From: Rhodocyclaceae bacterium
GTDB lineage: Bacteria > Pseudomonadota > Gammaproteobacteria > Burkholderiales > Rhodocyclaceae
Length of the DNA: 42,236 nt
NCBI GenBank assembly: GCA_024709955.1
Contig: JANJVS010000008.1
Span: 1 to 42,236, forward strand
Direction of reading: 5' to 3'
Position numbers and translations under genes: made by a program. A model generated the notes under the pieces. That model saw only the letters and a list, made by a program, of their open reading frames with translations, was not told where the DNA came from and ran no database searches. Shown here in pieces: positions 16,251-23,543 of the stretch; positions within the stretch are counted from its first letter, which is position 1; each line of letters opens with the position of its first letter.

Positions 16251-16421
16251 ATGGACGACGAAATTGCCGACAAGCAGCGGTTGAGCATCGGCCGGGGCTG
16301 GCGCATTCTCGGCTGGGTGCTGCTCGGCGGCGTGATCGGCGGTGTGATGGTCGCGGCCTTCATCGCCTACGGCCAGCCGGAACTGCTGCTCGAACAGATG
16401 AATCTGCGCTACTGCGGCTGA
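16251..16421 (+). CDS. Small single-pass membrane protein (56 aa)
   Basis: This is too short for the ORF track. The translation begins MDDEIADKQRLS, has one strong membrane segment (ILGWVLLGGVIGGVMVAAFIAY) and ends EQMNLRYCG. A CATAAT hexamer (16237-16242) lies just upstream, so the transcript may have a very short leader; no Shine-Dalgarno is evident. Its 3' end overlaps the convergent HDOD gene by 13 nt. The clean acidic N-terminus, single membrane helix and Cys-Gly end favour a real gene. Function unknown. Confidence 0.6.
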   Translation: MDDEIADKQRLSIGRGWRILGWVLLGGVIGGVMVAAFIAYGQPELLLEQMNLRYCG

Positions 16422-17269
16422 TCGTCCGGCGGTGTCTCGCCCCCGGCTTCCGGTAAGTCGAGTCCCAGGCGGCGCATCACCGCATCCGTGCTCAGATGCA
16501 GGAGTTCGCCGATCGCCTTGTAATCGTCCGGCAGGGCGGCGTCGTCCCAGCCGTTGGCAGAGTGGCGCGCCAGATCGACGGCGAGCTTGACGTTGCGCAC
16601 GCGCGGATGCTCGGCGTTCTGCTGGTCCATCAGGGCGATCAGTAACTGGGGCAGATGCCAGGCCTGGGCGAGGGCCTGCTTGATCTGATAGAGCGGCACG
16701 GAGTAGATCTCCGCCTGGACCGCGACCGAGCGCAGGCTGCGGTTCGACTTCTGCTTGTCCACGACCTGCAATGCGAGCCGGGGCGCGAAGCACCACATCA
16801 GGATCTCGGCGAAATCGTAGAGCAGGGTGGCGACGATGATCTCGTCCACGTCGAGGTCGTGACGGTAAACCGCCCAGTCGCGCGCCCAGTACATCGCCTG
16901 GCGCGCGCGCTTGATCGTCTTCAGCAGTCCCAGGAGCGCGCGCGGATGCTCCTTGAGCTGGTCCTCGACCAGCGGCAGATCCTGAAAATCATGGAAGAAC
17001 GGCTCCATGCCGATCATCATCAGGGCGCGTTCGATCGTGGTGATGTCGGTGCTGCGGCTCTTGCTGCGCTTGGCCTCGATGTAGGCCAGCACGCGCAAGG
17101 TCATCAGCGGGTCGTGCAGGATGACCGACGAGATGCGGCGCGCGTTGGACTTGGTGGCGTTTTCCCGCAGTTCGGCCAGCTGATGCTGGGTGTGGCGCAG
17201 CACGGGAATCTGCGCCTGGCCGAAATAGGCGACCCAGGCGTCGAGATCGGGAAACGGGGTATCGAGCAT
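16409..17269 (-). CDS. HDOD-domain signalling protein
   Basis: HDOD proteins are degenerate HD-fold regulators, often linked to cyclic-di-GMP, stress or motility control. Over 286 residues the pattern is typical: SNARRISSVILHDPLMTLRVLAYI (about 40-63), IERALMMIGMEPFF (80-93), then VDEIIVATLLYDFAEILMW and a late SVAVQAE..IKQALAQAWHLPQLLIALM. The catalytic His-Asp pair of true HD hydrolases is absent, as expected for HDOD. No extra domain is fused. It runs convergent with the small membrane protein and divergent from rpsF. Confidence 0.88.
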   Translation of the reverse strand: MLDTPFPDLDAWVAYFGQAQIPVLRHTQHQLAELRENATKSNARRISSVILHDPLMTLRVLAYIEAKRSKSRSTDITTIERALMMIGMEPFFHDFQDLPLVEDQLKEHPRALLGLLKTIKRARQAMYWARDWAVYRHDLDVDEIIVATLLYDFAEILMWCFAPRLALQVVDKQKSNRSLRSVAVQAEIYSVPLYQIKQALAQAWHLPQLLIALMDQQNAEHPRVRNVKLAVDLARHSANGWDDAALPDDYKAIGELLHLSTDAVMRRLGLDLPEAGGETPPDDQPQ

Positions 17270-17338
17270 CCGCGCATTATGGCCATGATCGAGCGAGAAG
17301 AGGCGGCAATCAGGCGGATTTCGCCAGTGGAAATCGTC

Positions 17339-17367
17339 TTGAATTGTCGGGCGGATACCGATAGAAT
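17339..17367 (+). promoter_or_regulatory. Sigma70-type promoter of rpsF-priB-rpsR-rplI
   Basis: TTGAAT (17339-17344), a 17-bp spacer and TAGAAT (17362-17367) form the best promoter match in the window. Transcription would start near 17374, giving a leader of about 65 nt before rpsF. Confidence 0.75.
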
Positions 17368-17385
17368 CACGCCCCTTTCATCCTT

Positions 17386-17413
17386 GCCCCACCCGATACG
17401 CATGCGGGGGGGC
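17386..17413 (+). promoter_or_regulatory. rpsF leader hairpin, possible autoregulatory site
   Basis: The leader can form a stem of GCCCC and CCCG against CGGG and GGGGC, with a bulged A and a 9-nt loop. Many proteobacteria bind S6:S18 to a CCG-containing hairpin in the rpsF leader. The CCCG here is paired in my fold, so a match to that motif is only suggestive. Confidence 0.3.
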
Positions 17414-17438
17414 TCAACCAGAGCCAGAAGGAGCGTAC

Positions 17439-17822
17439 ATGCGACATTACGAAATCGTTTTCATCGTTCACCCGGACCAGTCCGACCAGGTGCCGGCCAT
17501 GATCGAGCGCTACAAGACCCTCGTCACCGGCCGCAGCGGCACGCTGCACCGTCTCGAGGACTGGGGCCGCCGCCAGCTGGCCTACCCGATCCAGAAGGTG
17601 CACAAGGCCCACTATGTGCTCATGAACATCGAGTGCGACGGCGAGACCCTCGCCGAGCTGGAGAACGCCTTCAAGTTCAACGACGCCGTGCTGCGCCACC
17701 TCACCATCAAGATGGACAAGGCCGAGACCGCGCCTTCACCCATGATGAAGGAAGAGAAGGCGCGCGCCCAGGCGCCGCAGGCCGATAGCAAGCCCGCCGA
17801 GGAGGCAGCGCCTGCCGCTTGA
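17439..17822 (+). CDS. rpsF: 30S ribosomal protein S6
   Basis: S6 binds S18 on the platform of the 30S subunit. The N-terminus [20 protein letters not shown] and the internal [19 protein letters not shown] are characteristic. At 127 residues it includes the usual acidic/Ala-rich C-terminal tail. GAAGGAG precedes the ATG at normal spacing. The GAG-GAG codons in the tail create an AGGAGG that may serve as the ribosome site for priB. Confidence 0.97.
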   Translation: MRHYEIVFIVHPDQSDQVPAMIERYKTLVTGRSGTLHRLEDWGRRQLAYPIQKVHKAHYVLMNIECDGETLAELENAFKFNDAVLRHLTIKMDKAETAPSPMMKEEKARAQAPQADSKPAEEAAPAA

Positions 17823-18162
17823 GGCCGACGTCGCGGTAGCGGCGCATGCGGCCGCCAACCGCACCGAGCTGGCAGGCCGGCTGCTGGAGCGGGGCAGTCT
17901 GCGATACACCCCGGCGGGCGTTCCGGTCATCGAATTCCGGATCGACCACGCCTCGGAGCAGATCGAAGCCGAGCTTCCGCGCCGAGTCGAATGCGAGCTC
18001 GCCTGCGTGGCGCTCGGCACGACGGCCCTGCTGCTCAAGGAGGCGCAACCCGGCACGGAGCTCACGGCGCGCGGCTTCCTCGCCGCGCGCAGCCTGAAGC
18101 AGCGGACGCCAGTGCTGCACGTGACCATGGTCGAGTTCGCCGAACGAATTAGTGAAGATTGA
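17812..18162 (+). CDS. priB: Primosomal replication protein PriB (non-ATG start)
   Basis: PriB is a single-strand-DNA-binding OB-fold protein that helps PriA reload DnaB at stalled forks. The frame encodes [27 protein letters not shown] and later [22 protein letters not shown], which match betaproteobacterial PriB. It is absent from the ORF track because no ATG, GTG or TTG occurs in frame between the upstream stop (17746) and the middle of the domain. A CTG at 17812 has AGGAGG (17800-17805) exactly 6 nt upstream, inside the end of rpsF, so I take it as the start (116 residues). A 2-nt insertion between the ATG at 17846 and the PriB frame is the main alternative. The position between rpsF and rpsR is the standard one. 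Confidence 0.85.
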   Translation: MPLEADVAVAAHAAANRTELAGRLLERGSLRYTPAGVPVIEFRIDHASEQIEAELPRRVECELACVALGTTALLLKEAQPGTELTARGFLAARSLKQRTPVLHVTMVEFAERISED

Positions 18163-18177
18163 GAAAAGGATTCTGAA

Positions 18178-18450
18178 ATGGCTTTCAAGCCCAGCACCAA
18201 AAAGAAGGATGATCGCAACAAGAGCCGCAACCTGTTCAAGCGGCGCAAGTTCTGCCGCTTCTCCGCCGAGAAGATCGAGCAGGTCGATTACAAGGACGTG
18301 GACCTGCTGCGCGACTTCATCACCGAGAACGGCAAGGTGATGCCGGCGCGCATCACCGGCACCAAGACCCGCTACCAGCGCCAGCTGTCGACCGCCATCA
18401 AGCGGGCGCGCTTCCTGGCCCTGCTGCCCTACACCGACCTGCACCAGTGA
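18178..18450 (+). CDS. rpsR: 30S ribosomal protein S18
   Basis: S18 pairs with S6 on the 30S platform. The 90-residue basic protein contains [23 protein letters not shown] and the conserved [26 protein letters not shown], and ends in LPYTDLHQ. The start follows GAAAAGGA. It lies 15 nt after priB and 14 nt before rplI. Confidence 0.97.
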   Translation: MAFKPSTKKKDDRNKSRNLFKRRKFCRFSAEKIEQVDYKDVDLLRDFITENGKVMPARITGTKTRYQRQLSTAIKRARFLALLPYTDLHQ

Positions 18451-18464
18451 ACGAGGAGTAAACC

Positions 18465-18911
18465 ATGCAAGTGATTCTGATGGACAAGGTGGTCAACCTC
18501 GGCAATCTCGGCGACGTCGTCAAGGTCAAGGAAGGCTATGCCCGCAATTACCTGATCCCGAAGGGCTTCGCGAAGCGCGCGACCGCCGAGAACATGAAGG
18601 TGTTCGAGGCACGGCGCGCCGAGCTGGAGCGCATCGCCGCCGAGAAGCTGGCCGCCGCCCAGGCCAAGGCCGCCAAGCTGGAAGGCCTCAAGCTGGAAAT
18701 CGCCCGCAAGGCCGGCGTCGATGGCCGCCTGTTCGGTTCCGTGAGCCCGGCCGACGTGGCCGAGATGCTGACCGCCCAGGGCATCGAGGTCGAGAAGAGC
18801 GCCGTGCGCATGCCCGATCTCATCAAGACCATCGGCGACTTCCCGCTGGAGGTTGCGCTGCACCCCGACGTCGTGGCGAGCATCAGCATCGCCGTGGTCG
18901 GCGAGCAGTAA
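18465..18911 (+). CDS. rplI: 50S ribosomal protein L9
   Basis: L9 binds 23S rRNA near the L1 stalk and helps reading-frame maintenance. It is 148 residues long. The N-terminal domain has [33 protein letters not shown] long connecting helix rich in Ala, Lys and Glu (about 41-75) leads to the C-terminal domain with [22 protein letters not shown] precedes the ATG. It is the last gene before a strong hairpin. Confidence 0.97.
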   Translation: MQVILMDKVVNLGNLGDVVKVKEGYARNYLIPKGFAKRATAENMKVFEARRAELERIAAEKLAAAQAKAAKLEGLKLEIARKAGVDGRLFGSVSPADVAEMLTAQGIEVEKSAVRMPDLIKTIGDFPLEVALHPDVVASISIAVVGEQ

Positions 18912-18929
18912 GACCGCGCGCATCATACG

Positions 18930-18963
18930 CAGGGGGCCGCCGCGGGCGGCCCCCTGTCGTTTA
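18930..18963 (+). terminator. Terminator-like hairpin after rplI
   Basis: An 11-bp perfect GC stem (CAGGGGGCCGC/GCGGCCCCCTG) with a 5-nt loop lies 19 nt after the rplI stop, followed by TCGTTTA. The T-tract is short, so termination may be partial. Confidence 0.7.
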
Positions 18964-19010
18964 CGCGCGGCGGCGCGAAATGCACGGTCTTTCCACATCA
19001 TTTCCACCGC

Positions 19011-19019
19011 ATATCCACA
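19011..19019 (+). promoter_or_regulatory. DnaA-box-like site upstream of dnaB
   Basis: ATATCCACA differs from the DnaA consensus TTATCCACA at the first base. It lies 74 nt before dnaB, near a second TTTCCACA-containing sequence. One near-match is weak evidence of DnaA control. Confidence 0.3.
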
Positions 19020-19092
19020 GCTTGTTCACTTCCCCCCGCAGGGGGCTCGCGAGTAGACTCGCGGGCTGCATGCATGGCATGAGGAGATCACG

Positions 19093-20496
19093 ATGGCCCA
19101 GGCGCAAGCCGCACAACCCTATTCTTCCGCATATGGGGATCCCCAAGTTGCTGCGCTCAAGCTGCCGCCGCATTCGATCGAGGCGGAGCAGTCGCTGATC
19201 GGCGGCCTGCTGCTCGACAACCAGGCCTGGGACCGCATCGCCGACCTGGTCAACGAGGCCGACTTCTACCGCGACGACCACCGCCGCATCTTCGCCCATA
19301 TCCGCAAGCTGATCGAGACCGGACGTCCGGCCGACGTGGTGACGGTGTTCGAGTCGATCGAGCACGCCAACCAGGCCGACCAGACCGGCGGCCTCGCCTA
19401 CCTGGGCGAGATCGCCAACGCCACGCCTTCGGCCGCCAATATCCGCCGCTACGCCGAGATCGTGCGCGAGCGCGCCGTGCTGCGCCGGCTGGTGACGGTC
19501 GGCGACGAGATCGCCGGATCCGCGCTGAATCCGGCCGGACGCGACGTCAAGACCCTGCTCGACGCCGCCGAGCAGAAGGTGTTCGAGATCGCCGAGGCGG
19601 GCAACCGCTCGGTGCAGGGTTTCCGGGCGATCACGCCGCTGCTCGGCGACGTCGTCGAGCGCATCGAGGTGCTCTACAACCGCGAGAATCCCTCGGACAT
19701 CACCGGCACCGCCACGGGCTTCCACGACCTCGACAAGATGACCTCCGGCCTCCAGCCGGGCGACATGATCGTCGTTGCCGGCCGCCCGTCGATGGGCAAG
19801 ACCGCCTTCGCCCTCAATATCGCCGAGTTCGTCGGCATGGAACTGCGGAAGCCGGTGGCGATCTTCAGTCTGGAAATGTCGGGGCCGCAGCTGGCCATGC
19901 GTATCCTGTCCTCCGCCGGCCGGCTCAACCAGACCAACATCCGCACCGGCAAGCTCAGCGACGAGGACTGGGAGAAGATGTCGATGGCCCTCGGCAAGTT
20001 GCACGAGGCGCCGATCCATATCGACGAGACCGGCGCGATCAATGCCTCCGACCTGCGCGCGCGCGCGCGCCGCCTGCACCGCCAGTGCGGCCAGCTCGGC
20101 CTGATCGTCATCGACTATCTGCAGCTGATGACCTCGGTGAAGGACAACGAGAACCGCGCCACGGAAATCTCCGAGATCTCGCGCTCGATCAAGGCGCTCG
20201 CCAAGGAGCTGCAGGTGCCGGTGATCGCGCTCTCCCAGCTTTCCCGCAAGGTCGAGGAGCGCAACGACAAGCGCCCGCTGATGTCCGACCTGCGCGAATC
20301 GGGCGCCATCGAGCAGGACGCCGACATCATCCTGATGATGTACCGCGAGGAGTACTACAAGCCCGACACCACTGAGAAAGGCATCGCCGAAGTCATCGTC
20401 GGCAAGCACCGCAATGGCCCGACCGGCACCGTCAAGCTGACCTTCCTCGGCGAATACACCCGCTTCGAAAACTTCGCATCGCCCGGCTCGTATTGA
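19093..20496 (+). CDS. dnaB: Replicative DNA helicase DnaB
   Basis: DnaB is the hexameric 5'-to-3' helicase of the replication fork. At 467 residues it is full length and intein-free. The N-terminal primase-binding domain starts LPPHSIEAEQSLIGGLLLDN. The RecA-like C-terminal domain has the Walker A loop GRPSMGKTAFALN, the Walker B strand LIVIDYLQLM, and the ALSQLSRKVEERNDKRP and DLRESGAIEQDADI motifs. GAGGAG stands 6 nt before the ATG. Its stop codon lies at the edge of a 21-bp hairpin loop. Confidence 0.97.
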   Translation: MAQAQAAQPYSSAYGDPQVAALKLPPHSIEAEQSLIGGLLLDNQAWDRIADLVNEADFYRDDHRRIFAHIRKLIETGRPADVVTVFESIEHANQADQTGGLAYLGEIANATPSAANIRRYAEIVRERAVLRRLVTVGDEIAGSALNPAGRDVKTLLDAAEQKVFEIAEAGNRSVQGFRAITPLLGDVVERIEVLYNRENPSDITGTATGFHDLDKMTSGLQPGDMIVVAGRPSMGKTAFALNIAEFVGMELRKPVAIFSLEMSGPQLAMRILSSAGRLNQTNIRTGKLSDEDWEKMSMALGKLHEAPIHIDETGAINASDLRARARRLHRQCGQLGLIVIDYLQLMTSVKDNENRATEISEISRSIKALAKELQVPVIALSQLSRKVEERNDKRPLMSDLRESGAIEQDADIILMMYREEYYKPDTTEKGIAEVIVGKHRNGPTGTVKLTFLGEYTRFENFASPGSY

Positions 20497-20515
20497 GCCG
20501 GGCGATGCGAAGTTT
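20469..20515 (+). terminator. 21-bp perfect hairpin spanning the dnaB stop codon
   Basis: A 21-bp perfect stem (20469-20489 with 20495-20515) encloses a 5-nt loop, GTATT. The stop codon TGA begins in the loop. Two more hairpins follow: TAACTTCGC-GTA-GCGAAGTTA (20526-20546) and GCGCCC-GCA-GGGCGC (20548-20562). No U-run follows, so it could be a factor-dependent terminator, an RNA-stabilising 3' end or part of an inserted repeat. Confidence 0.65.
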
Positions 20516-20599
20516 CGGCGCAGGCTAACTTCGCGTAGCGAAGTTAAGCGCCCGCAGGGCGCGGCCGAAGCCCAAACACCCAAGTCCGGCTCGTATTGA
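20483..20599. repeat. 14-bp direct duplication of the dnaB end flanking a hairpin-rich insert
   Basis: The last bases of dnaB, CCGGCTCGTATTGA (20483-20496), occur again at 20586-20599. The 89 bp between the copies hold the right arm of the large stem and two smaller hairpins. This looks like an insertion bounded by a target-site-like duplication. The hairpin core GCGCCC-GCA-GGGCGC resembles the repeat at 7922-8005. Confidence 0.6.
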
Positions 20600-20603
20600 T
20601 TCT

Positions 20604-20630
20604 TGAAAAGTCGGCGCCGGCGGGACGGTG
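20604..20630. repeat. Dispersed 27-bp repeat, copy B
   Basis: Identical over 27 bp to 13068-13094. It lies 22 bp from the stop of the minus-strand phoH gene. Part of it (CGGGAC) can pair with GTCCCG just beyond, so it may contribute to a phoH 3'-end hairpin. Confidence 0.8.
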
Positions 20631-20652
20631 CGGATGTCCCGTCGCCGGTCGC

Positions 20653-22086
20653 CTACAGCACCTCGGCGGCGTGGTCGGCCAGCCGCGAGCGCTCGCCGCG
20701 CTGCAGCGTGATGTGGCCGGAGTGCGGCCAGCCCTTGAAGCGGTCCACCACGTAGGTCAGGCCCGAGGAGCCCTCGGTCAGGTAGGGGGTGTCGATCTGC
20801 GCGATGTTGCCGAGGCAGACCACCTTGGTGCCCGGACCGGCGCGCGTGATCAGGGTCTTCATCTGCTTCGGCGTCAGGTTCTGCGCCTCGTCGATGATGA
20901 GGAACTTGTTGAGGAAGGTGCGGCCGCGCATGAAGTTGAGCGACTTGACCTTGATGCGGCTCCTGATCAGGTCCATGGTCGCCGCGCGGCCCCAGTCGCC
21001 GGCGTAGCCGCCGGATTTCTCGCTTTCCTCGGCCGGCTTGGTGAGCACGGCGAGGTGGTCCTCCAGCGCGCCCATCCAGGGCGTCATCTTCTCCTCCTCG
21101 GTGCCCGGCAGGAAGCCGATGTCCTCGCCGACCGGCACGGTGACGCGCGTGATGATGATCTCGGAGAAGCGCTTGTGTTCCAGGGTCTGCGTCAACGCCG
21201 CCGCCAGGGTCAGCAGCGTCTTGCCGGTGCCGGCCTGGCCGAGCAGGGTGACGAAATCGATCTCCGGGTTCATCAGCAGGTTGAGCGCGAAGTTCTGTTC
21301 GCGGTTGCGGGCCGTGATGCCCCAGACGGCATTCTTGGCGTGGCTGTAGTCGGTCAGGGTTTCCAATTCCGCCGTCCGTCCGGCACCGACTTTCACCCAG
21401 GCCTGCAGCGGCTGCGGGCCGTCCTGCCAGACGAATTCGTTTACCAGCAGGTCGGGGCAGAGGGGGCCGCGGACGCGGTAGTAGGTGCGGCCATCCTTCT
21501 TCCAGGATTCGAGGCCCTTGCCGTGGCTGTCCCAGAAGTCGGCGGGCAGTTCGCGGCTGCCGGTGTAGAGGAGGTCGGTATCCTCCAGCACCTTGTCGTT
21601 GAAGTAGTCCTGCGCGTCGAGGCCCAGCGCGCGGGCCTTGATGCGCATGTTGATGTCTTTGGTGACGAGGATCACCGGGCGCTTCGGGTGCAGTTCGTGC
21701 AGGTGCAGGGCGACCGCGATGATCTGGTTGTCGGCGCGCGAGGTGGGCAGCGAGGAGGGCAGCACACCGTTGATGGCGTCGGTCTGCAGGTAAAGGCGCC
21801 CGCTCGCCAGGCCGCGCGAGGGACCTGCCAGCTCGATGCCGTGCTTGATGGCCTCCTCGCTGCCGGAGACGATCTCGTCGAGCAGGCGGCTGGCCTGGCG
21901 CGCGTTGCGCGCGACCTCCGACATGCCCTTCTTGTTGGCGTCGAGTTCCTCCAGGGTCATCATCGGCACGTAGATGTCGTGTTCCTCGAAGCGGAACAGG
22001 CTGGTCGGGTCGTGCATCAGCACGTTGGTGTCGAGCACGAACAGCTTGGTCGGCTTGCTGGGCTTGGCGGAGCGCTTGGCGTTCAT
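20653..22086 (-). CDS. PIN-PhoH family protein (PhoH2-like ATPase/RNase)
   Basis: This 477-residue protein fuses an N-terminal PIN nuclease domain to a PhoH ATPase. The PIN part opens KLFVLDTNVLMHDP (about 14-27) and shows VILVTKDINMRIKA; its acidic residues are typical of metal-dependent RNases. The PhoH part has Walker A GQAGTGKTLLTLA and Walker B FLIIDEAQNLTP, and ends with SSGLTYVVDRFKGWPHSGHITLQRGERS. PIN-PhoH proteins have been described as RNA helicase/RNases. It is the last gene of a four-gene minus-strand run, 30 nt after bcp. The physiological role is not clear from sequence. Confidence 0.93.
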   Translation of the reverse strand: MNAKRSAKPSKPTKLFVLDTNVLMHDPTSLFRFEEHDIYVPMMTLEELDANKKGMSEVARNARQASRLLDEIVSGSEEAIKHGIELAGPSRGLASGRLYLQTDAINGVLPSSLPTSRADNQIIAVALHLHELHPKRPVILVTKDINMRIKARALGLDAQDYFNDKVLEDTDLLYTGSRELPADFWDSHGKGLESWKKDGRTYYRVRGPLCPDLLVNEFVWQDGPQPLQAWVKVGAGRTAELETLTDYSHAKNAVWGITARNREQNFALNLLMNPEIDFVTLLGQAGTGKTLLTLAAALTQTLEHKRFSEIIITRVTVPVGEDIGFLPGTEEEKMTPWMGALEDHLAVLTKPAEESEKSGGYAGDWGRAATMDLIRSRIKVKSLNFMRGRTFLNKFLIIDEAQNLTPKQMKTLITRAGPGTKVVCLGNIAQIDTPYLTEGSSGLTYVVDRFKGWPHSGHITLQRGERSRLADHAAEVL

Positions 22087-22116
22087 GGGATTCCGATCGA
22101 GGTGACGAGGTTCTGG

Positions 22117-22596
22117 TTACAGCGACTTGAGCGCGGCGAGCACCTCCGCCGCATGGCCGTCGGCCTTGACGCCGCGCCATTCGCGGGCGAGACGGCCGTC
22201 ACGGTCGATGAGGAAGGTGCTGCGTTCGATGCCCTTCACCTGTTTGCCGTACATGTTTTTCAGCTTGATGACATCGAAGAGGCGGCAGGCCGTCTCCTCG
22301 GCGTCGCTCAGTAGTTCGAAAGGCAGGCCCAGCTTGGTCTTGAAGTTCTCGTGCGACTTGATGCCGTCGCGCGAGACACCCCAGACGCTGCCGCCGGCCG
22401 CGGCGAATTCCGCGTGCAGGTCGCGGAACTGCTGCGCCTCGGTGGTGCAGCCGGGGGTGCTGTCCTTCGGATAGAAGTAGATCACCAAGGGCTTGCCGCG
22501 CTGCGCGGCAAGCTGGAAGGTCAGCCCGCCGGTGGCGGGCAGGGAAAAGTCGGGCACTTCGAGGCCGACGGCGGACGGGGCTGGGGAATTGCTCAT
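22117..22596 (-). CDS. bcp: Thiol peroxidase, Bcp/PrxQ family
   Basis: Bcp reduces hydroperoxides using a peroxidatic Cys recycled by thioredoxin. The start is the ATG overlapping the deacetylase stop (ATGA), not the upstream ATG in the ORF track; this gives 159 residues. FYPKDSTPGCTTEAQQF contains the peroxidatic Cys50. The usual resolving Cys five residues later is replaced by Gln, so this is probably a 1-Cys-type or alternatively resolved enzyme. Further family signatures are GVSRDGIKSHENF and STFLIDRDGRL. Confidence 0.93.
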   Translation of the reverse strand: MSNSPAPSAVGLEVPDFSLPATGGLTFQLAAQRGKPLVIYFYPKDSTPGCTTEAQQFRDLHAEFAAAGGSVWGVSRDGIKSHENFKTKLGLPFELLSDAEETACRLFDVIKLKNMYGKQVKGIERSTFLIDRDGRLAREWRGVKADGHAAEVLAALKSL

Positions 22597-23519
22597 GCGG
22601 GGCGTCTCCATGCAGACAGGAACTCGTCGCCTTGCAGCAGCAGGGTGCCGCTACGGCCCGGCACCTTGCCAACCACGATCTCATGCCGGGGCAGTTTATC
22701 CATGTCGAGCGCGGCGGCCAGGGACTGAATAGAGGTCACTTCGTACCCCTGTTCGCGCCAGCCGGTCAGCAGCTCCTCGACGGCCTCGGGATGCCGGACG
22801 ATGTCGGGGCCGGCGCGCAGGGTGAATACGTGGCCGGCAGGTGCCGGCGCCGCGGTCAGGGCCAGCAGTTTCGCGCGCACTGCCTGCGGGTCGGGACGCG
22901 GCCCATCGGCAAGTTCCTCGAGTGTCGGCAAGGTGGTGGGGATCTGCGGGCAGCGCACGATCTCGCCATGCCAGACCGGGACGAAGGGATGGCGGCCGCG
23001 CGTGTCGCTGGCGTAGGTGAAGCCGAGGCGCTGGGTCAGGCGCATGGCGTGGGGATTGGAACGCCAGGCCGGGGCGGCATGCAGTTTCGGCGGCGCGGCG
23101 AAAACCTGTTCGAAGGCGGCGATGGCCTGCTTGAGCTGGGTTGCGCTCCAGTCCGCACCGCCTAGTTCGGCTTGCATGGCCCAGGCCAGGCCGTCCCAAC
23201 CATGCACGCCCACCTCGAAACCGTCGTCGCGCGCCTGGCGCAGGATGTCCGCGCAGCGGCGGCCGACCCGGGGGGAGGGCAGCAGGCTGCCGTAAAACAG
23301 CGAGCGCAGGCCGAAATGGGCGCGCAGCGAGGCGTGCGCGGCGCGGCCATGCAGATGCGGGCGCCAGGGGTGGCCGAGGGCATGGCCGGAACGGTCGGGA
23401 CCGAGGGAAACGACGAAGCTGGCGCCGGCGCGATGGCGGCGCAGGATGTCGGTCAGCACCGGCACGGCTTCCAGGGCGGCGCGGTAGGTCGGGACATCGA
23501 TTTTCAGGGCGATGCGCAT
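22593..23519 (-). CDS. ArnD-like polysaccharide deacetylase family protein
   Basis: The 308-residue sequence follows the NodB/ArnD fold: LKIDVPTYRAALEAVPVLTDIL with the metal Asp, then FVVSLGPDRSGHAL, EVGVHGWDGLAWA with the metal His, APAWRSNP, SDTRGRHPFVPV and CPQIPTTLPTLEEL. These correspond motif by motif to E. coli ArnD, the deformylase of undecaprenyl-phosphate-L-Ara4FN in lipid A modification. No other arn gene is nearby, so the substrate may differ. There is no signal peptide, consistent with a cytoplasmic-face enzyme. It overlaps bcp by 4 nt and follows the Mth938-like gene by 24 nt. Confidence 0.85.
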   Translation of the reverse strand: MRIALKIDVPTYRAALEAVPVLTDILRRHRAGASFVVSLGPDRSGHALGHPWRPHLHGRAAHASLRAHFGLRSLFYGSLLPSPRVGRRCADILRQARDDGFEVGVHGWDGLAWAMQAELGGADWSATQLKQAIAAFEQVFAAPPKLHAAPAWRSNPHAMRLTQRLGFTYASDTRGRHPFVPVWHGEIVRCPQIPTTLPTLEELADGPRPDPQAVRAKLLALTAAPAPAGHVFTLRAGPDIVRHPEAVEELLTGWREQGYEVTSIQSLAAALDMDKLPRHEIVVGKVPGRSGTLLLQGDEFLSAWRRPA

Positions 23520-23543
23520 GGGGAATGAATCGGTCGGGAGAAA

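Noticed and set aside
17846-18097. Plus-strand ORF starting at the ATG within priB
   Set aside because: Its translation ([10 protein letters not shown]...) has no PriB similarity; the PriB domain is in another frame.
17707-18444. 245-residue minus-strand ORF across rpsF, priB and rpsR
   Set aside because: It lies opposite three ribosomal/replication genes in a conserved operon and has no support.
20596-22314. 572-residue plus-strand ORF opposite phoH
   Set aside because: The minus strand encodes an intact PIN-PhoH protein; the plus frame is a shadow and also crosses into bcp.
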